From: DASSHC01 sp035693105
GTDB lineage: Bacteria > Chloroflexota > Chloroflexia > Thermomicrobiales > Thermomicrobiaceae
Assembly (NCBI GenBank): GCA_035693105.1
Contig: DASSHC010000234.1
Location: 1-8,003, forward strand
Direction: 5' to 3'
Length of the DNA stretch: 8,003 nucleotides
Within the stretch, counting starts at the first letter, position 1. Each line of letters opens with the position of its first letter. The notes beneath the pieces are model-generated. The model saw only the letters and a program-made list of their open reading frames with translations, made no database searches and had not been told where the DNA came from. The position numbers were made by a program, and so were the translations under genes. This document shows, piece after piece, positions 1-5,299 of this stretch.

Positions 1-717
1 CCCGAGCGGCGCAACGCGCTCAGCCGCGACCTGATTCGCGCCCTGCACGGCGCCATCGAGCAGGCGGCCGGCGAGCCGGCGGTGCGTGCGCTGGTGCTGG
101 CCGGGGCCGGGCCAGTCTTCTGCGCCGGAGCCGACCTGACCGAGTTCCGCCAGGCCGACGACCCCGCCGTGCTGCGCGCCGACGGCGAGTTGCTCGCGCG
201 CCTGCTGGCGGCGATCGCGCGCTCGCCCAAGCCGGTCATCGCGCGCGTCCACGGGGCGGCGGTCGCCGGCGCGGTCGGACTGATCGCGGCCTCCGACTTC
301 GCCGTCGCCGCCGAGGACGCGCGCTTCTCGCTCTCCGAGGTGCGCATCGGCCTGGTGCCCGCCGTGATCAGCCCCTTCCTGCTGCGCGCTCTGGGCCGCC
401 GGGCCGCGCAGGCGCTAATGCTCTCGGGGCTGACGATCGACGCCGCCGAAGCGCTGCGCATCGGCCTGGTGCAGACCGTGGTCGAGCCGCCGGCGCTCGA
501 CGCGGCGGTCGACCAGTTGACCGCCGCGCTGGCGCTGGCCGCGCCCGGCGCCCTGGGCGAGGTCAAGGGGCTGGTCGAGCGCGTCGCCGCAATGTCGCTG
601 GAGGAGGCGCGGGAGCCGACTATCGCCATGCTGGCCGCGCGCCGCGCCAGCCCGGAGGGTCAGGAGGGGATGCGCGCCTTCCTGGAGAAGCGCCGGCCGG
701 ATTGGGCGGTCTCATGA
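1..717 (+). CDS. liuC: LiuC-type enoyl-CoA hydratase (methylglutaconyl-CoA hydratase), 5'-partial
   Basis: This is a crotonase-fold hydratase that is open from the first base of the window, so its start lies upstream; 238 codons are visible. The first oxyanion-hole segment reads AGAGPVFCAGADL (codons 35-47). The second region, HGAAVAGAVGLIAASD, leads into LSEVRIGLVPAVISPF. The SEVR-GL-PAVISP signature is what I know from bacterial LiuC/GnyH proteins of leucine and isovalerate breakdown, which hydrate 3-methylglutaconyl-CoA to HMG-CoA. The Glu of SEVR (codon 113) matches the second catalytic Glu of classical enoyl-CoA hydratases. The first (in GGGCELA) is Gly here, as in other VGL-type members. 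The TGA stop overlaps the ATG of the carboxylase gene by 4 bases, and the downstream carboxylase and HMG-CoA lyase strongly support this assignment over a generic beta-oxidation hydratase. The exact substrate is inferred from context. Confidence 0.85.
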   Translation, partial: PERRNALSRDLIRALHGAIEQAAGEPAVRALVLAGAGPVFCAGADLTEFRQADDPAVLRADGELLARLLAAIARSPKPVIARVHGAAVAGAVGLIAASDFAVAAEDARFSLSEVRIGLVPAVISPFLLRALGRRAAQALMLSGLTIDAAEALRIGLVQTVVEPPALDAAVDQLTAALALAAPGALGEVKGLVERVAAMSLEEAREPTIAMLAARRASPEGQEGMRAFLEKRRPDWAVS

Positions 718-2666
718 ACGGCATCCTGGCCATCGCCAACCGGGGCGAGATCGCGGCGCGCATCGCCGCCACCTCCCGCCTGCGTGGGCTGGAGCCGGTG
801 CTGGTCTGCGGCGAGCCGGATCGCGACGGCTACGCCGCGCGCGTCATCGGACGCGTCGAGATCGTCGGCCCAGCCGGGAGCGAGCTGGACCCCGAGCGCG
901 TGGTGGCGGCGGCCGTCAGCACTGGCGCCGGCTTCCTCCACCCCGGCTACGGCTTCCTCAGCGAGCGGGCGGCGCTGGCCCGCGCCTGCGCCAAGGCCGC
1001 CATCATCTTCGTCGGACCCTCGCCTGAGACACTGGAGCTCTGCGGCAACAAGATCGCGACCCGTACCGCGGCGACCGACGCCGGCGTGCCGGTGCTGGCG
1101 GCCAGCCCGCCGCTGGGCGACGAGCCGGCGGAGTGGCGGGCGGCGGCCGCGCAGGTCGGCTTTCCGCTGCTGGTCAAAGCGGCGGGCGGCGGCGGGGGCG
1201 CCAGCCTGCGCCAGGTCGATCGCCCGCAGGATCTCGCCGCGGCCGTCGCCTCCTCGCGCCGGGAAGCCGAGGCCGCCGGGGCCGGCACGGTCCTCTACCT
1301 GGAGCGCTTGCTGCCGCGCGCCCGCCACATCGAGGTGCAGGTGGCCGGCGACGGCCGGCGCGCCATCGCCATCGGCGAGCGCGAGTGCTCGCTGCAGCGC
1401 CGGCATCAGAAGGTGATCGAGGAAGCGCCCGCCGCCAACCTGCCCGAGGCCGACCGCGCCCGCCTCTTCGCCTACGCCGTGGCGGTGGCTGAGAAGGTGG
1501 AACTGCGCAACCTGGCGACGATCGAGTTTCTCTATGGTGAGGACGGCACCATCGCCTTCATCGAGGTCAACCCGCGCCTGCAGGTCGAGCATCCGGTGAC
1601 CGAGCTGGTGAGTGGGCTCGATCTGGTCGCCCTGCAGCTCGATCTGGCGGCCGGCGGACAACTCCCCGAGGCGCTGCCGGCGACGCGCGGCCACGCCATC
1701 GAGGCGCGCCTCTACGCCGAGGACCCGGCGCACGACTTCCTCCCCTCGCCCGGACCGCTGGCCGTCTTCGCACCGCCGGAGCTGCCGGGCGTGCGCGTCG
1801 ACGCCGGCTACCAGCGCGGCGATCGCGTGCCCGACCACTACGATCCCCTGCTGGCCAAGCTGGTCGGCAGCGGCGCCAGCCGCGAGGAGGCGCTCGACCG
1901 GCTGCGCGACGCTCTGGCGCGCACCGGCGTGGCCGGAGTCGCCACCAACCGCGCCTGGCTGCTGGCCCTGCTCGATGACGAGCGGGTGCGCGCCGGTCGC
2001 TACGACACGCTGACCGCGCTGGAGGTCCCGCTGCCGAGCCAGTCCGGCGGCCCCGAGCCGCTGGCGCTGGGCGCGCTGTCAGCCGCCATGCTCGACCGCC
2101 CGCCGAGCAGCGATCCCTGGGACCGGCTCGGCCCCTTCCGGCTCGACGGCGCCGCCGAGCTGGCCTTCCACGGTCCCGGCTGGGAGCGCGTGGCCGCCGT
2201 CGAGCGCGAGGGCGGCGAGTGGCTGCTGGCGGAGGACGGCCGGCGCGCATCGCTCGCCTGGTGGCACGGGCTGGACGGGCTCTGGACGGTGCGGCTGGGC
2301 GAACTGACCGGGCGAATGGCCGTGGCCCGTCACCCCGACGGCACGATCGAGGTGGCCGGAGCGCGCGGGCGCTGGCTGGCGCGGCCGGGACGGCAGGCGC
2401 CGAGCCAGGGACGCGCCGCGCGCCAGGCCGAGGGCACGCTGCGCGCGCCGCTGCCGGGCAAGGTGCTGCGTGTCGAGGTTGAGCCTGGGAATCCGGTCGC
2501 CGAGGGCCAACCGCTGGTGATCCTTAGCGCGATGAAGATCGAGGTGGTGCTGCGGGCGCCCTTCGACGGGAGCGTGCGCGCGGTCCACTGCCACGCCGAA
2601 GAGCAGGTCGAGGCCGGAGCGGTGCTGGTCGAGCTGAAGCCGGAGGAAGAGGGAGCGCAGCCATGA
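714..2666 (+). CDS. liuD: Biotin-dependent acyl-CoA carboxylase alpha subunit, probably methylcrotonyl-CoA carboxylase
   Basis: This 650-aa protein joins biotin carboxylase and biotin carrier in one chain, the usual MCC/PCC alpha layout. The N-terminal domain begins LAIANRGEIAARI. The ATP-grasp core holds K155 and a Gly-rich loop, then GERECSLQRRHQKVIEEAP and EVNPRLQVEHPVTE, followed by EARLYAEDP and YDPLLAKLV. The carrier domain spans about 577-646, with the biotinylated Lys in SAMKIE at K608. It would carboxylate biotin with ATP and bicarbonate in the cytoplasm and pass the carboxyl group to a beta subunit not in this window. The hydratase and HMG-CoA lyase on either side point to 3-methylcrotonyl-CoA; propionyl- or acetyl-CoA cannot be excluded from sequence alone. 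I chose ATG 714 because it overlaps the upstream stop (ATGA) and starts directly at the conserved domain; an in-frame TTG at 702 adds only four residues. The glycine loop is followed by ASLR instead of the usual (K/R)GMR. Confidence 0.9.
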   Translation: MNGILAIANRGEIAARIAATSRLRGLEPVLVCGEPDRDGYAARVIGRVEIVGPAGSELDPERVVAAAVSTGAGFLHPGYGFLSERAALARACAKAAIIFVGPSPETLELCGNKIATRTAATDAGVPVLAASPPLGDEPAEWRAAAAQVGFPLLVKAAGGGGGASLRQVDRPQDLAAAVASSRREAEAAGAGTVLYLERLLPRARHIEVQVAGDGRRAIAIGERECSLQRRHQKVIEEAPAANLPEADRARLFAYAVAVAEKVELRNLATIEFLYGEDGTIAFIEVNPRLQVEHPVTELVSGLDLVALQLDLAAGGQLPEALPATRGHAIEARLYAEDPAHDFLPSPGPLAVFAPPELPGVRVDAGYQRGDRVPDHYDPLLAKLVGSGASREEALDRLRDALARTGVAGVATNRAWLLALLDDERVRAGRYDTLTALEVPLPSQSGGPEPLALGALSAAMLDRPPSSDPWDRLGPFRLDGAAELAFHGPGWERVAAVEREGGEWLLAEDGRRASLAWWHGLDGLWTVRLGELTGRMAVARHPDGTIEVAGARGRWLARPGRQAPSQGRAARQAEGTLRAPLPGKVLRVEVEPGNPVAEGQPLVILSAMKIEVVLRAPFDGSVRAVHCHAEEQVEAGAVLVELKPEEEGAQP

Positions 2667-3577
2667 GCCTGGTCGAGCGCCTGCCACGCCGGGTAACGGT
2701 GGTCGAGGTCGGCCCGCGCGACGGGCTGCAGAACGAGCCGGAGATCGTGCCGACGGAGGCCAAGATCGCCTTCGTCGGGGCGCTGGCGGCCGCCGGGCTG
2801 CCGATCGTCGAGGCCACTAGCTTCGTCAGCCCCAAGGCGGTGCCGCAGCTGGCCGACGCCGAGGCGGTCATGCGCGGCATCGCGCGCCGCCCCCACCCTG
2901 GCACACGCTACCCCGTGCTGGTGCCGAACGAGCGCGGCCTGCAGCGGGCGCTGGAGGCCGGCGTCGATGCCATCGCTCTCTTCACCGCCGCCTCCGAGGA
3001 ATTCAGCCAGCACAACGTGCGCGCCAGCATCGACGAAACCTTCGACCGCTTCCGCCCGGTGGCCGAGCAGGCGCGCGCTGCCGGACTCTGGCTCCGGGGA
3101 TATGTCTCGACGGCCGTCGACTGCCCGTACAGCGGCCCGGTCGCGCCCGAGCGGGCAGTGGCCGTGGCCGAGCGCCTCTTCGCGCTCGGTTGCCAGGAGG
3201 TCGCCCTGGCCGACACCATCGGCACCGCCACCCCGCGCGCCGTCGATCGCCTGCTGGCGCTGACCGAGTCCCGGCTCGGGCTGGAGCAGATCGCGCTCCA
3301 TTTCCACGACACCGGCGGGCTGGCGCTGGCCAACGTGATCCTCGGGCTCGACTACGGCGTCAGGGTCTTCGACGCCGCGGCGGGCGGGCTGGGCGGCTGT
3401 CCCTTCGCCCCCGGCGCCCCCGGCAACCTGGCGACTGAGAAGCTGCTGGCGCTGTTGGAGGGACTGGGAATCGAGACCGGCGTCGAGCGCGGCGCGGTCG
3501 AGCAGGCGGTGGCCGAGCTGCGGCGGGCGGTGCCCGGCATCGGGCTGCGCGAGGCTCCTCCGCGAGCGCATCTGTGA
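2663..3577 (+). CDS. liuE: Hydroxymethylglutaryl-CoA lyase
   Basis: This 304-aa DRE-TIM-barrel lyase splits (S)-HMG-CoA into acetoacetate and acetyl-CoA, the last step of leucine catabolism. It opens with VEVGPRDGLQNE, which carries the Arg-Asp pair (R19, D20) that binds substrate and the divalent metal. The metal-binding HFHDT has H213 and H215. The family signature GGLGGCPFAPGAPGN carries the catalytic Cys at C246 and the conserved Asn at N255. Length is normal for bacterial enzymes (about 300 aa). The ATG overlaps the carboxylase stop by 4 bases, and AGGGAG at 2650-2655 gives a 7-nt spacing, so translation is both coupled and independently primed. All expected catalytic residues are present, so I expect an active cytoplasmic enzyme. 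The closely related homocitrate and isopropylmalate synthases are excluded by the GLGGCP loop and by the operon. Confidence 0.95.
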   Translation: MSLVERLPRRVTVVEVGPRDGLQNEPEIVPTEAKIAFVGALAAAGLPIVEATSFVSPKAVPQLADAEAVMRGIARRPHPGTRYPVLVPNERGLQRALEAGVDAIALFTAASEEFSQHNVRASIDETFDRFRPVAEQARAAGLWLRGYVSTAVDCPYSGPVAPERAVAVAERLFALGCQEVALADTIGTATPRAVDRLLALTESRLGLEQIALHFHDTGGLALANVILGLDYGVRVFDAAAGGLGGCPFAPGAPGNLATEKLLALLEGLGIETGVERGAVEQAVAELRRAVPGIGLREAPPRAHL

Positions 3578-3578
3578 A

Positions 3579-3594
3579 TCGGATCACGATCCGA
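3579..3594 (+). terminator. Short hairpin just after the leucine-degradation operon, possible weak terminator
   Basis: TCGGATC-AC-GATCCGA is a perfect 7-bp inverted repeat starting two bases after the HMG-CoA lyase stop codon. It is followed by CCCCCT rather than a T-run, and the 2-nt loop would force the inner pair open. It may stabilise the mRNA 3' end or give weak termination. It is not a canonical intrinsic terminator. Confidence 0.35.
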
Positions 3595-3659
3595 CCCCCT
3601 GGACACGCTCCGGCTGGGACTTGCGCAGATACCCCCTAGCGGAGTCGCGCACTTTGGTC

Positions 3660-3665
3660 TATAAT
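3660..3665 (+). promoter_or_regulatory. -10 element (TATAAT) of the zinc-ribbon gene promoter
   Basis: A perfect TATAAT lies in the 240-bp gap upstream of the zinc-ribbon gene, in otherwise very GC-rich DNA. No good -35 sits 16-18 bp upstream (TAGCGG at 3637-3642 is poor); TTGCGC at 3621-3626 is 33 bp away and too far. Transcription would start near 3672, leaving a leader of roughly 145 nt before the ATG. Confidence 0.65.
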
Positions 3666-3671
3666 GCGGAC

Positions 3672-3817
3672 CTGAGGCCACCGGTTTCCGCGCGCGTGTC
3701 CGAGCAGACAGAAGAGGGCCTGTCTCCGATCCGATCTCGCCGAGAAACCCTTAGCCTGGAGTTATTCGCGACCCCGCCCAACGTGGGCGGCGAGGTACCC
3801 TAAGGAGCCTCGACGAG
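3672..3817 (+). promoter_or_regulatory. Long 5' leader with hairpins and an exposed Shine-Dalgarno site
   Basis: The predicted untranslated leader contains three inverted repeats in a row: AGACAG/CTGTCT (3706-3711 and 3720-3725), CCGCCCA/TGGGCGG (3774-3780 and 3784-3790), and CGAGG/CCTCG (3791-3795 and 3808-3812). The last two are adjacent. The ribosome binding site TAAGGAG (3801-3807) falls in the loop of the last one, with 10 nt to the ATG at 3818. I recognise no known riboswitch. The layout would suit structural control of translation, which is inference only. Confidence 0.4.
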
Positions 3818-4171
3818 ATGAGCTTCGCAGACAAGACCCTGACCTGCCGCGACTGCGGCCAGCCGTTCACCTTTACCGCTGGCGAGCAGGAGTTCTACGC
3901 GGAGAAGGGCTTCACCAACGAGCCGAGCCGCTGCCCCGACTGCCGGCGCGCCAACAAGGCCCGCCGCAACACCTCGATGGGCAGCTCCTCTTCGTACTCC
4001 AGCGGTGGTGGCTACGGCGCGCCGCGCCAGGAGCGCACCATGCACCCGGCGATCTGCAGCGACTGCGGCAAGGAGACCATGGTCCCCTTCATGCCGCGCA
4101 ACGACAAGCCGGTCTACTGCTCGGACTGCTTCCAGGCGCATCGCCAGGAGCGCAGCTACAACCGCTACTAG
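3818..4171 (+). CDS. Two-part zinc-ribbon protein (zf-trcl-like), function unknown
   Basis: This 117-aa soluble protein has two CxxC...CxxC zinc modules. The first (residues 10-42) has C10-x2-C13 and C39-x2-C42 around FTFTAGEQEFYAEKGF. The second (80-104) has C80-x2-C83 and C101-x2-C104 around KETMVPFMPRNDKPVY. A flexible Ser/Gly/Tyr-rich linker (52-68) joins them, and the C-terminus is basic and aromatic. The first half matches what I know as the probable zinc-ribbon domain common in Chloroflexota and other bacteria, and the second is the CxxC-VPF-P-KPVYC-DC type often attached to it. No catalytic domain is present; nucleic-acid or protein binding is a guess. The start is fixed by TAAGGAG 10 nt upstream. 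The gene has its own promoter, a long leader and a strong terminator, so it is a single-gene unit that may be well expressed. Confidence 0.85.
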   Translation: MSFADKTLTCRDCGQPFTFTAGEQEFYAEKGFTNEPSRCPDCRRANKARRNTSMGSSSSYSSGGGYGAPRQERTMHPAICSDCGKETMVPFMPRNDKPVYCSDCFQAHRQERSYNRY

Positions 4172-4209
4172 GACGAACGCGCGACAGCGCGCCGTATCCA
4201 GTCGCAGAC

Positions 4210-4250
4210 AACCGTCCGGTTAGCCCTCGACCGGACGGTTTGTGTTTGTT
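4210..4250 (+). terminator. Intrinsic terminator of the zinc-ribbon gene
   Basis: A perfect 11-bp stem (AACCGTCCGGT, 4210-4220, pairing with ACCGGACGGTT, 4230-4240) has a 9-nt loop and is followed by a T-rich tail, TTTGTGTTTGTT (4239-4250). It lies 38 bases after the stop codon. The minus-strand regulator gene ends inside it, with its stop codon at 4220-4222. Read on the minus strand the hairpin lacks a T-run, so termination is expected mainly for plus-strand transcription. Confidence 0.85.
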
Positions 4251-4687
4251 CGCGTGGCTGGGCGAGCCTTTGAGCGGCCGGGGGAGCGTTGTGGGCCCCG
4301 TTCACTGCCGAGCCGATCGGTGATGTCCGCACAGTCGTCCAGGCTCGCGCAGTCGCACAGAAGCGCCCGCTGCAGCACCCGTTTCGTCTCTTCGAGCTGC
4401 CCGATCAGCGCGTCGACCTCGGCGAGCTTCCCTGTCGCCAACGCACGCCAGCGCGTCGACGGGATGGTGTCCTCCGGGAAGCCAGACAACAATAGGCGGA
4501 TCTCCGCGATGGTGAGCCCCGCCCGCTGCGCGCCCCGGATAAGCGCGAGGCGGCGCAGCACGCCGGCTTCGTACCGCCGCTGGCCGCTCACGCGCTCAGG
4601 CGCCGGCAAGAGCCCGGCGGCCTCGTAGTAGCGTATGGCGGAGGCCCTGACCCCCGCCTCGCGCGCCACTTCCCCGATGGTCAGCAT
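4220..4687 (-). CDS. SoxR-like MerR-family transcriptional regulator
   Basis: This 155-aa protein begins MLTIGEVAREAGVRASAIRYYE, the MerR winged-helix DNA-binding domain. SGQRRY (34-39) and the LRRLALIRGAQRAGL stretch (44-58) recall SoxR. A long dimerisation helix (about 80-110) leads into a cysteine motif, C111-D-C113-x5-C119. The spacing equals the last three cluster cysteines of SoxR (C-x2-C-x-C-x5-C), but the first is Ala108. The N-terminal sensing Cys of Hg/Zn/Cd MerR proteins (about residue 79) is also absent. It may therefore sense a metal, thiol or redox signal; the ligand is unknown. The start is set by AAGGAGGT (4695-4702) 7 nt upstream. A longer in-frame extension to 4903 would cross the promoter and the divergent gene and is rejected. 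The tail after about residue 128 is basic and low-complexity, and its last codons run through the terminator of the convergent gene. Confidence 0.85.
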   Translation of the reverse strand: MLTIGEVAREAGVRASAIRYYEAAGLLPAPERVSGQRRYEAGVLRRLALIRGAQRAGLTIAEIRLLLSGFPEDTIPSTRWRALATGKLAEVDALIGQLEETKRVLQRALLCDCASLDDCADITDRLGSERGPQRSPGRSKARPATRTNTNRPVEG

Positions 4688-4694
4688 CCGCACG

Positions 4695-4702
4695 ACCTCC
4701 TT
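4695..4702 (-). promoter_or_regulatory. Shine-Dalgarno site deciding the regulator start
   Basis: On the minus strand this reads AAGGAGGT, a full-strength ribosome binding site 7 nt before the ATG at 4687-4685. It fixes the short 155-aa start over the in-frame upstream alternatives. Confidence 0.85.
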
Positions 4703-4731
4703 GACTTCAAGCGTACTTGAAGGACTACCTT
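4701..4731 (+). promoter_or_regulatory. MerR-type promoter with 19-bp spacer driving the 114-aa cysteine protein
   Basis: The -35 TTGACT (4701-4706) and -10 TACCTT (4726-4731) are separated by 19 bp, the over-long spacing typical of promoters that MerR-family proteins activate by DNA distortion. The dyad operator fills the spacer. The predicted start near 4738 leaves a leader of about 50 nt to the GTG at 4788. TTGACT with a 19-bp spacer is also the arrangement of known mer and znt promoters. Confidence 0.65.
4705..4722. promoter_or_regulatory. Operator palindrome of the MerR/SoxR-like regulator
   Basis: CTTCAAGCGTACTTGAAG is a perfect 7-bp dyad with a 4-bp centre. Its arms differ from the E. 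coli SoxR box (CCTCAAG / CTTGAGG) at one base per arm. It lies between the -35 and -10 of the plus-strand promoter and over the -10 of the likely minus-strand promoter. A further CTTCA half-site at 4729-4733 pairs with the right arm (TGAAGG-acta-CCTTCA, 4718-4733). Confidence 0.7.
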
Positions 4732-4738
4732 CAGGCAA
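4710..4738 (-). promoter_or_regulatory. Likely promoter of the MerR-family regulator gene
   Basis: On the minus strand TTGCCT (4738-4733) and TACGCT (4715-4710) are spaced by 17 bp. Transcription would begin near 4703, just ahead of the Shine-Dalgarno site. The -10 lies inside the operator, so autorepression is expected. Matches to consensus are moderate (4/6 and 3/6). Confidence 0.45.
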
Positions 4739-4787
4739 GCGGGCGGGCAGCTGGCTCGCCCATGCGACGCAGCAGGAGGGACGACGC

Positions 4788-5132
4788 GTGGAGACCAAAG
4801 AGCAACGTGCCGTGGACGAGCGTCCGATCGCGTGTAGCCTAACGCTGGAGGAGCAGCGCTCGCGCCGGGAGGACCTGACCATGCGCCTCCTGGCCGCCAG
4901 CACCGGGAGCAGCGAGCTGGACGACGGCTACGAATTTGTGTTCCCGGGAGACGCCGCCTGGGCGAGCGAGATTCTGCGCTTCGTGGTGGACGAGCGAGAT
5001 TGTTGCCGCTTCTTCGCCTTCGAGATCATCTTCGAGCCCAACCTGGGTCCGATCCGGCTACGGCTTCGCGGCCCGGATGGTACCAAAGCGTTCCTCGCAG
5101 AGTGGTCGGATGGAAGCGTCGAGCAGCGGTGA
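4788..5132 (+). CDS. Small cysteine-containing protein of unknown function, MerR-linked
   Basis: This 114-aa soluble protein has no signal peptide or membrane segment. The start is a GTG preceded by AGGAGGG (4774-4780) with a 7-nt gap; an in-frame ATG at 4635 would lie inside the divergent regulator gene and is rejected. It starts with a charged helix; IACSLTLEEQRSRREDL (14-30) carries C16. A DDGYEFVFP strand (45-53) follows, and then a core with the adjacent pair C72-C73 in ERDCCRFFAFEIIFEP (69-84) and GPIRLRLRGPDGTKAFL (87-103). The pattern looks like a conserved family rather than a chance frame, but I cannot name it. Three cysteines and the divergent MerR-type promoter suggest a role in binding or handling a thiol-reactive metal or in redox stress; this is inference. 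Base composition is lower in GC than in the flanking operons. Confidence 0.8.
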   Translation: METKEQRAVDERPIACSLTLEEQRSRREDLTMRLLAASTGSSELDDGYEFVFPGDAAWASEILRFVVDERDCCRFFAFEIIFEPNLGPIRLRLRGPDGTKAFLAEWSDGSVEQR

Positions 5133-5213
5133 CCCGGTCCGCGAGTGCCCGGGCGGTTGGCTGCCGCAGATCCTGAGGGAGTGCCGCTCGGCGGAGTCAG
5201 CGGGCTGGCCCGG

Positions 5214-5241
5214 TTGCCGGAATCGTGTCAAATGCTACATT
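5214..5241 (+). promoter_or_regulatory. Probable promoter of the peptidase-transporter operon
   Basis: TTGCCG (5214-5219) and TACATT (5236-5241) are 16 bp apart, each matching consensus at four of six bases. The -10 lies in a 6-bp dyad, CAAATG-cta-CATTTG (5229-5243), which could be an operator. The predicted start near 5248 leaves about 50 nt before ATG 5300 and argues against the in-frame GTG at 5225 as start. The rest of the 167-bp gap (5133-5299) shows no T-tailed hairpin. Confidence 0.45.
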
Positions 5242-5299
5242 TGTCCGACCGGCGCGCCCGCCGTGCCGGGACGCCTTCCGGAAGCGAGGCCGTGCCGCG

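Noticed and set aside
660..1838. Long minus-strand reading frame (392 codons) antisense to the carboxylase gene
   Set aside because: It is rich in Arg, Ala, Gly and Gln with no recognisable motif, and lies opposite a gene with clear catalytic motifs; long antisense frames are normal at this GC.
2330..3571. Minus-strand frame (413 codons) opposite the carboxylase end and HMG-CoA lyase
   Set aside because: Low-complexity composition, no ribosome site worth noting, and fully shadowed by two well-supported genes.
3621..3803. Small plus-strand frame (60 codons) upstream of the zinc-ribbon gene
   Set aside because: It begins before the TATAAT promoter, has no ribosome binding site, and overlaps the structured leader.
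3800..4141. Minus-strand frame (113 codons) opposite the zinc-ribbon gene
   Set aside because: Ala/Val/Arg-rich shadow; the plus strand has four CxxC pairs, a strong ribosome site, and its own promoter and terminator.
4178..4191. CGCGC-gaca-GCGCG repeat after the zinc-ribbon stop codon
   Set aside because: A short GC-only stem with no T-tract; the nearby 11-bp terminator explains transcription end.
4220..4687. Naming the regulator MerR (mercury) or SoxR outright
   Set aside because: It lacks the N-terminal sensor Cys of mercury MerR and one of the four cluster cysteines of SoxR.
4635..4787. Upstream ATG extension of the 114-aa protein
   Set aside because: It would start inside the regulator gene and upstream of the promoter; GTG 4788 has AGGAGGG at ideal spacing.
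4688..4903. 72-residue N-terminal extension of the MerR-family regulator
   Set aside because: It would cover both promoters and the start of the divergent gene; the AAGGAGGT site at 4695-4702 marks the short start.
5147..5154. GCCCGGGC palindrome in the gap after the small Cys gene
   Set aside because: An 8-bp GC palindrome is expected by chance at this GC content, and no T-run follows.
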